Shown piece by piece: positions 30,209-41,711 of a stretch of DNA of 64,000 bases; position 1 is the first letter of the stretch, and each line of letters begins with the position of its first letter. Source of the stretch: JBKQVT01 sp963727245 (GTDB lineage: Bacteria > Planctomycetota > Planctomycetia > Pirellulales > Thermoguttaceae); NCBI GenBank assembly GCA_963727245.1, contig CAVSFO010000018.1:248001-312000 (forward strand). The letters are read 5' to 3'. The notes under the pieces were generated by a model, which searched no databases, was not told the DNA's origin, and was given only the letters and a program-made list of their open reading frames with translations. Made by a program: the position numbers and the translations under genes.

Positions 30209-30966
30209 GAATTCCGGGGACACAATACTCATTATGGTAGTTTGCGAAGTTTCGACGGCCGGCCAGCTTTCTGTGGCCTAAGCACACGACCGACGATGTT
30301 TTCCAAACGCTCCAAAAACGTCGCGCTCCCCAACGGCCGACCGGTGCGGCTGTGCTCTTGCAAGTCCCGAACTTCCTCCTCACGCACGGCGCTGTTCAAG
30401 AAAGCCTTCCAATCGCCGACCATCGCCAAAAGCGGAGTGACTTTAACCAAACGATTGTCGCGGCCCGACAAGTGCGCCCGTGCACTGCTCCAAGGCCAGT
30501 CCGCAGCGTCGGCCACAAGTCCCGCCCGCACAGGATTCAACTCCACATAGCGCGCGGCCGCCAGCAGATGGGGCTCGTCCATGACGAACGAAGCGAACCG
30601 CCCTTGCCACAAGTAACCCCGCCATTTTTCGCGAAAGTTGATCCGCCGTGTGTAACGCCGGTGCGCCTCGCCGATCGCCCGCCGCAAGCCCACTTCGACT
30701 GCGGGAACGGCAATCAAATGAACATGATTGGGCATCATCAAGCAATAGCTCCAAATCGCCGCTCCCTCTTCACGGCACCAATCGGCCATCAGTTCCAAAT
30801 AGGCCGCGTAGTCGCCATCGTTGAAAAACGTCTGTTGTCGGCGGTTCCCTCGCTGGGTGATGTGATGGGGCAAACCAGCAATGACCAACCGTGCCAATCT
30901 CACCATGCCAGAAACTTATCGAATCCCTCCCATCTTGTAAATATTAGTATTGTGTCCCCGGAATTC
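30209..30966 (-). mobile_element. RAYT-REP element, copy 4
   Basis: 758 bp with GAATTC at both ends. The left flank is tip A and the right flank is the 3' tail of a glycine-rich protein gene on the opposite strand, so the flanks do not belong to one gene. Confidence 0.85.
30232..30906 (-). CDS. REP-associated tyrosine transposase, copy 4, intact
   Basis: 224 residues, intact, with H61/H63 of PNHVHLI and Y120. It differs from copy 1 by only about two residues (HRRY for HWRY, DAADW for DAEDW), indicating recent duplication. Start and stop lie inside the element as in copy 1. Confidence 0.92.
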   Translation of the reverse strand: MVRLARLVIAGLPHHITQRGNRRQQTFFNDGDYAAYLELMADWCREEGAAIWSYCLMMPNHVHLIAVPAVEVGLRRAIGEAHRRYTRRINFREKWRGYLWQGRFASFVMDEPHLLAAARYVELNPVRAGLVADAADWPWSSARAHLSGRDNRLVKVTPLLAMVGDWKAFLNSAVREEEVRDLQEHSRTGRPLGSATFLERLENIVGRVLRPQKAGRPSKLRKLP

Positions 30967-31022
30967 CCCTCGTGCTCGTCCGCTTCAAGCAGCCGGAAGG
31001 GCAACAGCCGCAGCAGCAGTGA
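30967..31022 (+). pseudogene. orphan 3' tail of a glycine-rich protein paralogue
   Basis: Codons LVLVRFKQPEGQQPQQQ then TGA, with over 40 nearly identical bases to the end of the gene at 20820-22113 (one A/G change and one extra CAG). The upstream part is missing and is replaced by RAYT copy 4. The following ~120 bp up to the sulfatase stop hold no gene. Confidence 0.75.
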
Positions 31023-31140
31023 TTGCCGGACGGCGCCCACGGGCATCCGTTCACGGCCGCCGGCTTGCAAACGGCGTTAGGAAAAACCGCCGGTGCGAGT
31101 GCCCCGGCCGCGGCCGGGGCGCTGGCTCCGCGCGGGCACA

Positions 31141-32861
<1,721 letters not shown>

Positions 32862-32984
32862 CGTTTCTCCCTCCGTATGCTCGCTTGTACTGGGTAGATT
32901 CCCTTGGAAATGACACGAACGCGCCACTTTCTGTCCGCCCAATTGTCGCCCGGGCCGCGCGAGTTTAGAACGTGTTTTGAAAAT

Positions 32985-33119
32985 CTCCCCTCTCCCTTTG
33001 GGAGAGGGGTCGGGGGTGAGGGAAGTCGCGGTCTTGGCCCGGCTAAGCCGACGTTTCTCGGCACTCCCGCCCTCACCCTCGGGCACCACGTCAGTGGTCG
33101 CTCCCGGAGGGAGAGGGGA
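32985..33119. repeat. 135-bp composite REP (CTCCCCTCTCCC family), copy 1
   Basis: CTCCCCTCTCCCTTTGGGAG starts the block and GGAGGGAGAGGGG ends it. It is nearly identical over its whole length to 58567-58701. It lies between the small membrane-anchored gene and the sulfatase. Confidence 0.75.
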
Positions 33120-33183
33120 CCTGTCACTCGCCATTTCAATACACGTTCTTAGCTGCTGTCCATCTGGTCTCTCCTTGTGCCGG

Positions 33184-33735
33184 TTAGGGTTTATCGCCGA
33201 TGCGGGTAAAAAGCACGTCAAAATCCTGGTGGACCCCGAGGTGGTGGAAGACGCCCGCGAGTCGGTCGCTGTGCGGGTCGTAGCCGAGCGTGTAGTAACT
33301 GCCGGGATAGAGTCGATCGCGAAGCTCGACCAGGACCCGGGTCTGGCCGTCCTCGGCGACGGCCTGGGCCCTGGCGACGTGGATCGACTTGGGGTTCAGA
33401 TAGGCGGCGTCCAGCCGGCCATCGGCGGCCACCGCGCGGATCTCCAGCACATAATTCGCGTCGCTGCGCTGCCAGCGGCCGACGAGTTCGCGGCGCTCGG
33501 CCTCGCTGAGCGCCGTGCCGACGGAAGCAGCCGGCGATACGCCCCCGGGTTGCGCCCCCACTGCCGGCGCGGACGCCAGGGCGGCGCCGTCCTTGCGGAG
33601 CTGATAGACCAGCAGCGCCGCCACGCCGGCCAGTCCCACAACGAGGATCGCCGCCGCCCAGATTCGTCGGCGCCGGCTGGTTGCCGGCGCCGGGGCGACA
33701 GGCTCCCGCCCCCGCTGGCGATGTTTTCTGCTCAT
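33184..33735 (-). CDS. membrane-anchored protein of unknown function
   Basis: 183 residues from ATG 33735 (site GTGAGGGGAAA). An Arg-rich cytoplasmic start (SRKHRQRGREP, SRRRR) is followed by one transmembrane helix (IWAAAILVVGLAGVAALLVY). An Ala-rich linker leads to a C-terminal beta-strand domain (GRWQRSDANYVLEIRAV ... SYYTLGYDPHSDRLAGVF) that resembles a small lipocalin-like or DUF-type barrel. It begins 7 bp after the maturase stop, so it is translationally linked to it; the sulfatase lies about 320 bp further down. Confidence 0.6.
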   Translation of the reverse strand: MSRKHRQRGREPVAPAPATSRRRRIWAAAILVVGLAGVAALLVYQLRKDGAALASAPAVGAQPGGVSPAASVGTALSEAERRELVGRWQRSDANYVLEIRAVAADGRLDAAYLNPKSIHVARAQAVAEDGQTRVLVELRDRLYPGSYYTLGYDPHSDRLAGVFHHLGVHQDFDVLFTRIGDKP

Positions 33736-33742
33736 TTTCCCC

Positions 33743-35006
33743 TCACTTTCGCTGCAACTGCTCGGCAATGCGTTTCAGGTGCGGATCGGCGTGCTCGAAG
33801 AACCGCTTCAGCCCGCGGCAGAGGTAATTCAGCCCAGGTTGGCCGTCGGGCGTCCTGATGCAACGGTTCTTGGGACACTCGCCCCAACAGGCGAACAGGT
33901 ACTTGCACGCCCGGCAGTATGCCGGCAGCGTGTCGCGCTTGGCGAAACCGAAGTCCATCTGCCGGGGCGAGAAAGCCAGGGCGGCGATGGAACGCTCACG
34001 GATATTGCCCAGCCGATGCTCGGGATAGACGTAGTGGTCGCAGGAGTAGACGCTGCCGTCGTGCTCCACGGCCACCCCCTTGCCGCAAAACTGGCCGGTG
34101 ATGCAGCGCTGCGCAGGCAGGCCCATCCACTGCGCCACGGCCGACTCGAACAAATCGACCAGCACCCGCCCCAGGTCCTTGCGATGCCACTCGTCGAAGA
34201 CCTTGCAGAGGAATTCCCCAAAGTCGTCGGCATCGACCGACCAGTCGGTGACGATGGAGTCCGGCGCGCCGGGGCGGGCCGCCGGCGTGCCCACCAGCGG
34301 CAGTTTGGCCGGGTCCCAGCGCTGCGGCGCCGTGGTGCGGAAGTCCGCCGGCTCGACGCAGGGGATGAGTTGCACGTACGTCGAGCCCACCTCCCGAGTC
34401 AGGAAGCGATAAACGTCCAGCGGCCGCGTGGCATTGAGGCGGTTGACCACGGTGAGGGTGTTGAATTTCACGCCCTCGCGCCTTCAGCAGCTTGGCGGCC
34501 GCGAAGACCTTGTCGAAGGTGGGCTGGCCGCCCTTGGTCACGCGGTAGGCATCGTGGAGGTTTCGCGGTCCGTCGATGCTCAGGCCCACCAGGAAGCCCT
34601 GCTCGCGCAGGAACCGGCACCAGGTTTCGTCCAGCAGCGTGCCGTTGGTTTGCAAATCGTTTTCGATCCGTTGGCCCGGCCTCTTGTGCTTCGCCTCCAG
34701 GGCGACGACCTTGCGGAAGAAATCCAACCCCAGCAGCGTCGGCTCGCCGCCTTGCCAGGAAAAAACCACCCGCTCGCCGTCCTGGCCTGCGATGTACTGG
34801 CGAATGAACTCTTCCAGCAGATCGTCCGCGATGCGGCTGCCGGGCTGCTGATCGAGCAGATCGCCCTTGCTCAAATAGTAGCAATACTTGCAGTCGAGGT
34901 TGCAGGCCGCGCCGATGGGCTTGACCATGGCATGGAATCGGCGCCTGGCGCCAGGCATTGGCGTCGACGGATTGAGATCGGAGAGGCCGAGGTCTGGAAA
35001 AGCCAT
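33743..35006 (-). CDS. anaerobic sulfatase-maturating radical SAM enzyme, second copy (frameshifted)
   Basis: About 420 residues. The radical SAM motif is CNLDCKYCYY, followed by SWQGGEPTLLG. SPASM-type cysteines are ITGQFCGKG, YSCDHYVYP and CKYLFACWGECPKNR. The frame breaks near 34472: dropping one C gives KARGVKFNTLTV, matching the first copy. Similarity to 18438-19728 is high throughout (both have LSIDGP and YRVTKGGQPTFD). It should convert the active-site cysteine of the sulfatase at 31141-32861. A start near 35006 gives a family-like N-terminus; no strong ribosome site is visible. Confidence 0.92.
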
Positions 35007-35322
35007 AAGTCGCCCATTATATACTTCCAGGCAGGCGCGAGCCGGCCGTTTATCTCGGCCGGTGAATTCGTTTCCGTCACGCAATGCCGCGCTTTGGGCA
35101 GGAGACCGCCCGCCCCAGGTCATCACTTTTCGCGGCTTTCCCGGCGTTTTTTTGGTTCCGGCCGGTCGCCGGCGGTCAGGGGGGGGTTGATGCCTGGAGG
35201 GGCTGGAAAATCCGCTCCCGGCAGCTTGACAGACACTACCGTGATGAGAAACCGTCATGTACGCCGCACACGCCGGCGACGTGATGTTATGCCAAGACAT
35301 ACCCCACCTCCAAAGTCGAACA

Positions 35323-35397
35323 CTAGCCCGAAGCGCAAGCGAGGGAGGAGCAATGGCAGACCGTTGCGCAACACATTCTCGCCTGCGCTTGGGGCTA
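35323..35397. repeat. CTAGCCCGAAGCGCAAGCGAGG inverted repeat, copy 1
   Basis: CTAGCCCGAAGCGCAAGCGA and a degenerate complement (TCGCCTGCGCTTGGGGCTAC) enclose about 30 bases. A better-preserved copy is at 53976-54048. A decayed CACACGCC palindrome lies near 35265. These are the only structures seen in 35007-35644. Confidence 0.65.
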
Positions 35398-35644
35398 CTG
35401 TCATGGCGCGTTTTGTCCCACCGCTTCCTTGTGGGATCGCCTGGCGTTTGCCGCTGCTCGCTCCCTCCCATCGCCACCCTTGCAAAAATCGCCCGGCTGG
35501 CGCATCCTACAATGAGGGGGATCGTGTGGAGTCACGGTCCGCCAGACTGAATTCCGTACCAATGGCGGATCTCGGGCCACCGTGCGGGGCATGGTCGTCG
35601 CCATGTTGCCAACTCTGAATCTTTTTCCATCCCGGAGTGAAACG

Positions 35645-38458
35645 ATGAGCCCTGCAAAGTCTCCCAAGTGGCGTGCCATGCTTGCGATGGCCTTCGGCAT
35701 CGTCGGGTTCGCCTGGGGCGCCAATGCCTGGGCGAAACCCACGGCCGCCTTTCTCGATGCGACCGGCCAGCCAGTTGGCAACTTGCTGGAACAGAGCCTG
35801 TTGGCCTCCAAGAAGGTCGTATGGGTCGAAAGGACGGAGATCGACAAGGTCCTCCGCGAACGGAAGATCACAGAACTTCTGGGCCCCGCGGCCTGTTCCG
35901 AGCGCGCCGTGCTGGGCCGGCTGCTCAAGGCCGACGTCCTGGTCCTCATGGCGCCCGGCAGCGGCCCGGAAAAACAGGTCCAACTCGTGGTCTGTGAAAC
36001 CGGGCAAGGATTGCGACTGGCCGCCCAGACCGTGCCGGCGGGCGGCGACGCTGCCGCCACCGTCAAGCGGCTGACCGCCCTGGTGGACGATGCCCTTGCC
36101 CGGCAAGGCCAGCCGATCCGCGAGATTGTCGCGGTCCCCTATTTCGTTTCCAACAACCTGACCTACGAGCACGACTATTTGAAGGCGGCGCTGCCCAAGG
36201 TCGTCGAGGAGATCGTTCGCAACCAGCCGGGCTGCCTGACCGTGGAGTTCGAGGAGGCCCAGGCATTGGAGCGGGAGTTGAAACTCTCCGGCGGTGAGGT
36301 TCGCCGCGCGACCCCGCTCTACTTCCTCGGCGAGTTTCGCCATGCGCGGAGCGACGCCCGCTCGCCCGTCAGCATCCGCCTGCGCATCTTGCGCGGGGAA
36401 AAGGTACTGCTCCAGCGCGAGGGCCGCGGCCTGTCTGCGGCCGGCGCGCTCGATTTCCTCCGCCAGGCTGCCAGGGACATGCTCGGAAAAGGACGCGGGA
36501 CGGCGCCCTTGGCGGGTGATCCCTCGGAGGAGGTCCGGCAGATTGCGGCCCGGGCCGAAACGTTCTACCGGCTGGGAGACTGGGCCGAAGCCGCCGCACT
36601 GGCCGAGGCCGCCTTGCTCTTGGACGGCAAACAGACGCGCATGCACGAAATCGCGGCCGGCTCGCTGGCCGCCATCGCCAGCGCGGCCATCAACGGCAGC
36701 CGGCAAACTGATCGTGTCATTGACGGGCTGCATCGATACGTCCGGGCCATGGAGCACTACGAAACCGTGCTCAAGGAGACCGGAACGACTGACTGGTCGG
36801 CAACCTGCTCACCCTCATGCCTGTGGTCCCGCATGTGGGGCGCCGTGAATTGGCACAACATCCGCAATCCCGGAAGTTACGCCCCCGAGGTTCGCGAGGC
36901 CGCCGTCCCGTGCCGGGAACAAGTCACCGAGATCATCGTGCGAATCATCCGCGATCGGTGCCAGCGGCGAACCGGTGACGCGCTGGTGGTCCTCGATTCG
37001 GCCATCATGTATCGACCGGAGTGCGAGGTGCATCCCCTCGTCGGGAAGGCCGTTGAGCAAATCCAGGATTTGCCGGACGCCAAGGAGCTTATTTGTTCTT
37101 TTTGGCTGCAACAGGCCGTCATCCGCACACTCGATAATCCGGACGGCCGGCGCTGCGTCCAGGGCATGATGGCCTCCGACAACCCGACCATTCGGCAAGT
37201 CGCGAAGGAATTGAAGCGGCAGCTTGATACGGGCTCCTGGAAGGACAAGACCCGCGTCGTCGAGGTGAAATCCGATCCGGACCCCAAGGGCCAGCGCGTC
37301 GCGTTCACGCCCATCGACGGAACCACCGACAAGTTCATTACGCCCGCGGGGCCGGGTGTCGATTTGACCTGGCTGCAGTTTCACACGGCGGGGATCATGA
37401 AATCTCCCGGCCAGCCCGAGTGGCTCTGGAACTCGGGCGGCTACGCGGCCACCGACACCAGGATCACCGGCTGCCAGTTCGACGGGCGGTTCGGCTGGGT
37501 CACGGGGCAGGGTCCGGGGGGCAAGGTGCGCCTGGCGATCCTCGATCCCCAGGGCGAGAAGGCCTGGGAAATCGGCCAGGCGGAGGGCCTCCCCCTGGTC
37601 GATCCGGCCACGATTCCCAACAACAACACCAATCCGCAGATCTGGGTCGAGCCCCTGGAGCCCGGCAGGGCCCTGATGGCCTATTGGTTCGGGCGGCTGA
37701 TGATCGCCGTCGTCCGCTTCGACGCCAATCACCGCTTGACCGTCGACCGCTTGCTGGAGGCCCGCGACCACGGCGACCCGGAGGACGCCGCGGTTCTCAA
37801 CAGCGTACACCTGGCGTTTTGCCCGAAGTACGTGCTGGCGTTTGCGGGCACGACGCCGGACGGCAAGCCCCTGCGGCGCGTGCTGATTGGCGGCCGCCGC
37901 TTCCACGACGATCATCCTTTGCTGGTCGATCCCGACTCGTGCCGCGTCAGCGTCCTGGATCACAGTTTCGATTTCTCGCTGTGTACGACTTCGAGCGTCA
38001 CCCGCGAGGCCATCTATCGCATCGAGATCATCAAGGCGAAACTGCACTTGTGCCGGATTGGACTGCCCGATTTTCGCGTGGAGTCCTTGTTGACGCCCGT
38101 GCCCCTGGGAGAGTGCGTCAAGTATGGCGACAAGTTCCTCATCATCGGCGGCCGCTGGTGGGTGATCGATCTCAAGGAGGAGCCGGAGAACCGCATCCGC
38201 GAGATCGCCGATCGTCAGCCCTGGTGCTATGGCACGGGCCCGGGGCCAGGTTCCGAGTTCGTCGACGGGGATACCAGGCCGCACTTCGAGAAATACGACT
38301 ATGAGTATAACCGCGTCGTCGTAAGCAACGTCTATGGGCTGGTCGTCGAGCGGTGCCGCTACCAACATTCGTCCGAGCGGACGGCCTACCAGATCACCAT
38401 CGACGGCAAGCCGGTGCTGGGCAACAACATCGATTTCCGTCTCTTTCGTCAGTGGTAG
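35645..38458 (+). CDS. large secreted protein: CsgG/FlgO-like N-domain, helical middle, beta-propeller-like C-domain
   Basis: 937 residues from ATG 35645 after CGGAGTGAAACG. The signal peptide is AMAFGIVGFAWGANAWA. Residues ~25-200 have the pattern of CsgG/FlgO-like lipoprotein domains (VVWVERTEIDKVLRERKITE, then ADVLVLM). Residues ~290-560 are helical and TPR-like (FYRLGDWAEAAALAEAALLL). The last ~350 residues are beta-rich with repeated Trp/Gly strands (FDGRFGWVTGQGPGGKVRL, YGDKFLIIGGRWWVIDL), suggesting a propeller. The combination is not one I can name. The frame is intact over 2.8 kb. Confidence 0.6.
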   Translation: MSPAKSPKWRAMLAMAFGIVGFAWGANAWAKPTAAFLDATGQPVGNLLEQSLLASKKVVWVERTEIDKVLRERKITELLGPAACSERAVLGRLLKADVLVLMAPGSGPEKQVQLVVCETGQGLRLAAQTVPAGGDAAATVKRLTALVDDALARQGQPIREIVAVPYFVSNNLTYEHDYLKAALPKVVEEIVRNQPGCLTVEFEEAQALERELKLSGGEVRRATPLYFLGEFRHARSDARSPVSIRLRILRGEKVLLQREGRGLSAAGALDFLRQAARDMLGKGRGTAPLAGDPSEEVRQIAARAETFYRLGDWAEAAALAEAALLLDGKQTRMHEIAAGSLAAIASAAINGSRQTDRVIDGLHRYVRAMEHYETVLKETGTTDWSATCSPSCLWSRMWGAVNWHNIRNPGSYAPEVREAAVPCREQVTEIIVRIIRDRCQRRTGDALVVLDSAIMYRPECEVHPLVGKAVEQIQDLPDAKELICSFWLQQAVIRTLDNPDGRRCVQGMMASDNPTIRQVAKELKRQLDTGSWKDKTRVVEVKSDPDPKGQRVAFTPIDGTTDKFITPAGPGVDLTWLQFHTAGIMKSPGQPEWLWNSGGYAATDTRITGCQFDGRFGWVTGQGPGGKVRLAILDPQGEKAWEIGQAEGLPLVDPATIPNNNTNPQIWVEPLEPGRALMAYWFGRLMIAVVRFDANHRLTVDRLLEARDHGDPEDAAVLNSVHLAFCPKYVLAFAGTTPDGKPLRRVLIGGRRFHDDHPLLVDPDSCRVSVLDHSFDFSLCTTSSVTREAIYRIEIIKAKLHLCRIGLPDFRVESLLTPVPLGECVKYGDKFLIIGGRWWVIDLKEEPENRIREIADRQPWCYGTGPGPGSEFVDGDTRPHFEKYDYEYNRVVVSNVYGLVVERCRYQHSSERTAYQITIDGKPVLGNNIDFRLFRQW

Positions 38459-38513
38459 TGCAGCACGGCGGCGAAATCTTTCCGGACGCAGCAGTCCCTG
38501 AGCAGCCAGGCAG

Positions 38514-38570
38514 GTTATGCTTCAGCATAACACGAAACGCCGTCGCCGATTTGTTATGCTGAAGCATAAC
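38514..38570. repeat. paired GTTATGCTTCAGCATAAC palindromes
   Basis: GTTATGCTTCAGCATAAC at 38514-38531 and GTTATGCTGAAGCATAAC at 38553-38570. Each is nearly self-complementary and together they form an inverted pair between convergent genes. There is no T tract, so a REP pair is more likely than a terminator. Confidence 0.7.
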
Positions 38571-38594
38571 CTACGGGTGGCTCACCCGCCGGCG

Positions 38595-41337
38595 TCAGGG
38601 CGCAACCGCCGCGGCCGCCGCGCCGGCCCGCCGCGAGGCATCCCGGGCGTCGGCAAAATCCTTCGAGACGCAACAGTCCCGGAGCAGCCGCGTGATCAGC
38701 GCCGTCCAGCCCGTCTGATGGCTCGCCCCGAGCCCTTGGCCGCTGTCGCCGTGAAAATATTCGTGAAAGAGAATGAGGTCCCGCCAGTGCGGATCGTCGC
38801 TCCAGCGGGCGTCCGAGCCGTGACAGACGCGGCGGCCGTGCTCGTCGGGGCGAAAGATCCGCGCCAGCCGGGCGGTCAACTCGCGCGCCACCTCCCGAAG
38901 ATTCATCAGCCGCCCCGAGCCCGTCGGACACTCCACCCGCAACGTGTCGCCGTAGAAGTGATGGTATCGTTCCAGGGCCTCGACCAGCAGGTAATTGAGC
39001 GGCAGCCAGATCGGTCCCCGCCAATTCGAGTTGCCGCCGAACAGGCCGGTGGCCGCCTCGCCCGGCTCGTAATCCACGCGTTGCGGGCTGCCGCAGGGCG
39101 TGCAGATGTAGGGCCGATCCTTGTGGATCCGCGACAGCGAGCGGACGCCGAACGGGGAAAGAAATTCGTTCTCGTCCAACACGTAGCGGAGCATGCGCAC
39201 CAGCCGCTGCCGCGACGGAATGGCCAGCAGCCGGCGGCCCTGGCTGTCGGGCCCCTGAGCTTCCAGGTAGGACACCTGCTGGGCCAGGTCGCGGCGGTTG
39301 TCCAGGAACCACTGCAAGCGTTTTCGGAACCCGGGCAGCCGGGCGATCATCTGGTCGCCCAGGACCTCGACGGCGAACAGCGGGATGATTCCCACCAGGG
39401 ACCGGATGCGCAGCGAGACGCTGCGGCCGCCGGCCTGGAGTTGATCGTAGTAGAAGCCGTCCTCTTCGTCCCAGAGTCCGATGCCGCCCAGGCCGTTCAT
39501 GGCGTCGGCGATGGCCACGAAATGTTCGAAGAACTTGGAGGCCACGTCTTCATAGGCGGCGTCTTCGGCGGCCAGTTCCAGGGCCATGGCCAGCATGGTG
39601 ATGCAGTAGAAGGCCATCCAGGCCGTGCCGTCGGCCTGCTCCAGCACGGCGCCGCCGGGCAGCGGCCGCGAGCGATCGAAGACGCTGATGTTGTCCAGGC
39701 CGAGAAAGCCGCCGGCGAAGAGGTGCTTGCCCGCCACGTCCTTGCGGTTCACCCACCAGGTGAAGTTGATGAGCAGTTTTTGGAAGACGCGGGCCAAGAA
39801 AAGGCGGTCGCGGGCGCCGCGGCGGCCGGTCATCTTGTAGACCCGCCAGCAGGCCCAGGCGTGCACTGGCGGATTGACGTCGTCGAAGGCAGAACTCGTA
39901 GGCCGGCAGTTGCCCGCTGGAGTGCATGTACCACTCGCGCAGGAAAAGGATCAACTGCTCCTTGGCGAACTGCGGGTCGATCTGCGGCCATCGGGATCAT
40001 GTGAAAGGCCGAGTCCCAGGCGGCGTACCAGGGATATTCCCACTTGTCCGGCATGGAGATCACGTCGCGATTGAACAGGTGGCCCCAATCGTGGTTGCGT
40101 CCTTGCCGGCGGCTCGGCCGGCGGCGGCGGCTGGCCGGGATCGCCCTCCAGCCAGTCCTTGACCACGTAGTGATAGAACTGTTTCGACCAGAGCAGGCCG
40201 GCGTATGCCTGCCGGCTGATGCGGCGGTCTTCGTCCGGCGGCGTCCCGGCGGGATATGGCCCGCATAGAACGTCGTCCGCTTCGGCGATCCGCCCGGCGA
40301 ACACGCCGTCGAAGGCCGGCCCGAACGGCGCCGGCGGCGCTTCCGCCTCGGCAAAGAGCCGCAACTCGACGGTTGCCCGGTCGTGGGCGGCAACGTCCAG
40401 GACGTAATGGGCCGCCGCCTTCGTGCCGCTGGCGGCCGGATTGACCGCCTCGGTCCGCCCGTGGATGACGTAATCGTGAAAGGCGTCCTTGACCAGCGGG
40501 CCGGCGTTGGGGACCTGGAAGAGCCGCTGCAGGTTGGTTTCGTTGTCGGTAAACAGCAGCCCCGGCGCCTGGCCGCCGGGCCCGGCGACCGCGCAGAAGT
40601 GGAAACGCCCCAAGCGTCGGGTGCTCGCAAAGCACCGTCCGCCGGGCCGGCCTGCCGCATCCGGGGTCTGGCGTGCAGCCTTCGTGCAGGCAACCCCAGG
40701 ACCAGGTGTTGCGAAACCAAAGGGTCGGCAGCAGGTGCAGCGTCGCCGCCTCGGGGCCGCGATTGGCCGCCGTGATCCGGATCAAGATGTCGTTGGGCGA
40801 CGACTTGGCGTACTCGACGAAGACGTCGAAGTAGCGGTTGTCGTCGAAGACGCCGCTATCGAGCAGCTCGAACTCGGGGTCCTGCCGGGTCCGCCGCCGG
40901 TTTTCCTCGACGCAGCCGCGCATAGGGGAACTCGGCTTGCGGATACTTGTAGAGGGCCTTCAAGTACGACGAGGTCGGCGTCGCGTCCAGGTAGAAATAG
41001 CACTCCTTCACGTCCTCGCCATGGTTGCCTTCCGCATGGGAGAGGCCGAACAGGCGTTCCTTCAGGATCGGGTCTCGACCGTTCCACAGGGCCAAGGCGA
41101 AGCAGAGGCGACACTCCCGATCGGTGATCCCCAGCAGGCCGTCCTCGCCCCAGCGGTAGGCGCGGCTGCGGGCGTGGCTGTGGGGAAAATAGTCCCAGCA
41201 GTTCCCGTCCGGGCGAATAGTCCTCGCGGACGGTGCCCCACTGGCGTCCGGCGAGGTAAGGCCCCCAGCGCTTCCAATTTTTTTCGCGGTGGGCGTCCTC
41301 GGCGAGGCGTTTGGTTTCGGCATCCATCTTTGGCCCT
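38595..41337 (-). CDS. GH63-family (MGH1-like) glycoside hydrolase, several frameshifts
   Basis: About 910 codons from ATG 41337 (site GGAAGGG). The N-terminal domain has KRWGPYLAGRQWGTVREDYS, SRAYRWGEDGLLGI and NHGEDVKECYFYLD. The C-terminal (alpha/alpha)6 domain has WEYPWYAAWDSAFHM, FAGGFLGLDNISVFDR, LWDEEDGFYYD and GGNSNWRGPIWLPLNYLL. These are features of the GH63 glucosidase / mannosylglycerate-hydrolase-like clan. At least five frame changes occur (about 41180, 40925, 40640, 40105, 39990, 39880), while the last 420 residues are uninterrupted. The density exceeds that of neighbours, so either the assembly is poor here or the gene is a pseudogene; protein-level conservation between breaks favours assembly error. 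Confidence 0.82.
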
Positions 41338-41414
41338 TCCATCATTTGATCGCTGGTGGCGTGTCTGCCCTCCAATTGTAGACACGTGGCGGCCAGGAGG
41401 CTCGTGCTTCGGAA

Positions 41415-41458
41415 GGGGACAGTCCCATTTTCGTCGGACGAAAATTGGGACAGTCCCC
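41415..41458. repeat. REPIN, GGGGACTGTCCC family
   Basis: GGGGACAGTCCCATTTTCG and its complement around a GTCGGACG centre, just upstream of the GH63 gene (minus-strand sense). Confidence 0.75.
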
Positions 41459-41597
41459 GGGCCACTGGCTGCCATAGGGCGATTCCTTAGCGAAAATTGG
41501 GGGCAAGTGCCAGCGATGACGGGGGTGTGTCAAGCGCGCCGTGGGCAAGCCCCGGGCGTAAGGCGCGGGGATATGCCGGAATCTCCCCCGGTCCCGC

Positions 41598-41631
41598 AGT
41601 CCCACCGGACGCAGCCGGTGGGCTTGGGGGG
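41598..41631. repeat. REP palindrome (CCCACCGG family)
   Basis: CCCACCGGACGCAGCCGGTG followed by GGCTTGGGG, the complement of the 1854 copy. The remaining bases of 41338-41711 show no gene. Confidence 0.6.
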
Positions 41632-41711
41632 GTAAATGAATGAGCCGGCGTGGACGTGCGAGCCGCCGCGGGCGATGCAATCGCGGATGGCCGCTCCCCC
41701 GGCGCACGCGA

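Noticed and set aside
22625..30966. Integron attC cassette array
   Set aside because: No integrase gene and no attC-like sites. The separators are full transposase units with HUH-type ends.
22768..31080. Plus-strand frames of about 240 codons recurring in each RAYT copy
   Set aside because: They are the reverse complement of the transposase gene. The minus frame has the HUH and Tyr motifs.
38514..38570. Rho-independent terminator pair
   Set aside because: Strong dyads but no T tract on either strand; repeat-family behaviour fits better.
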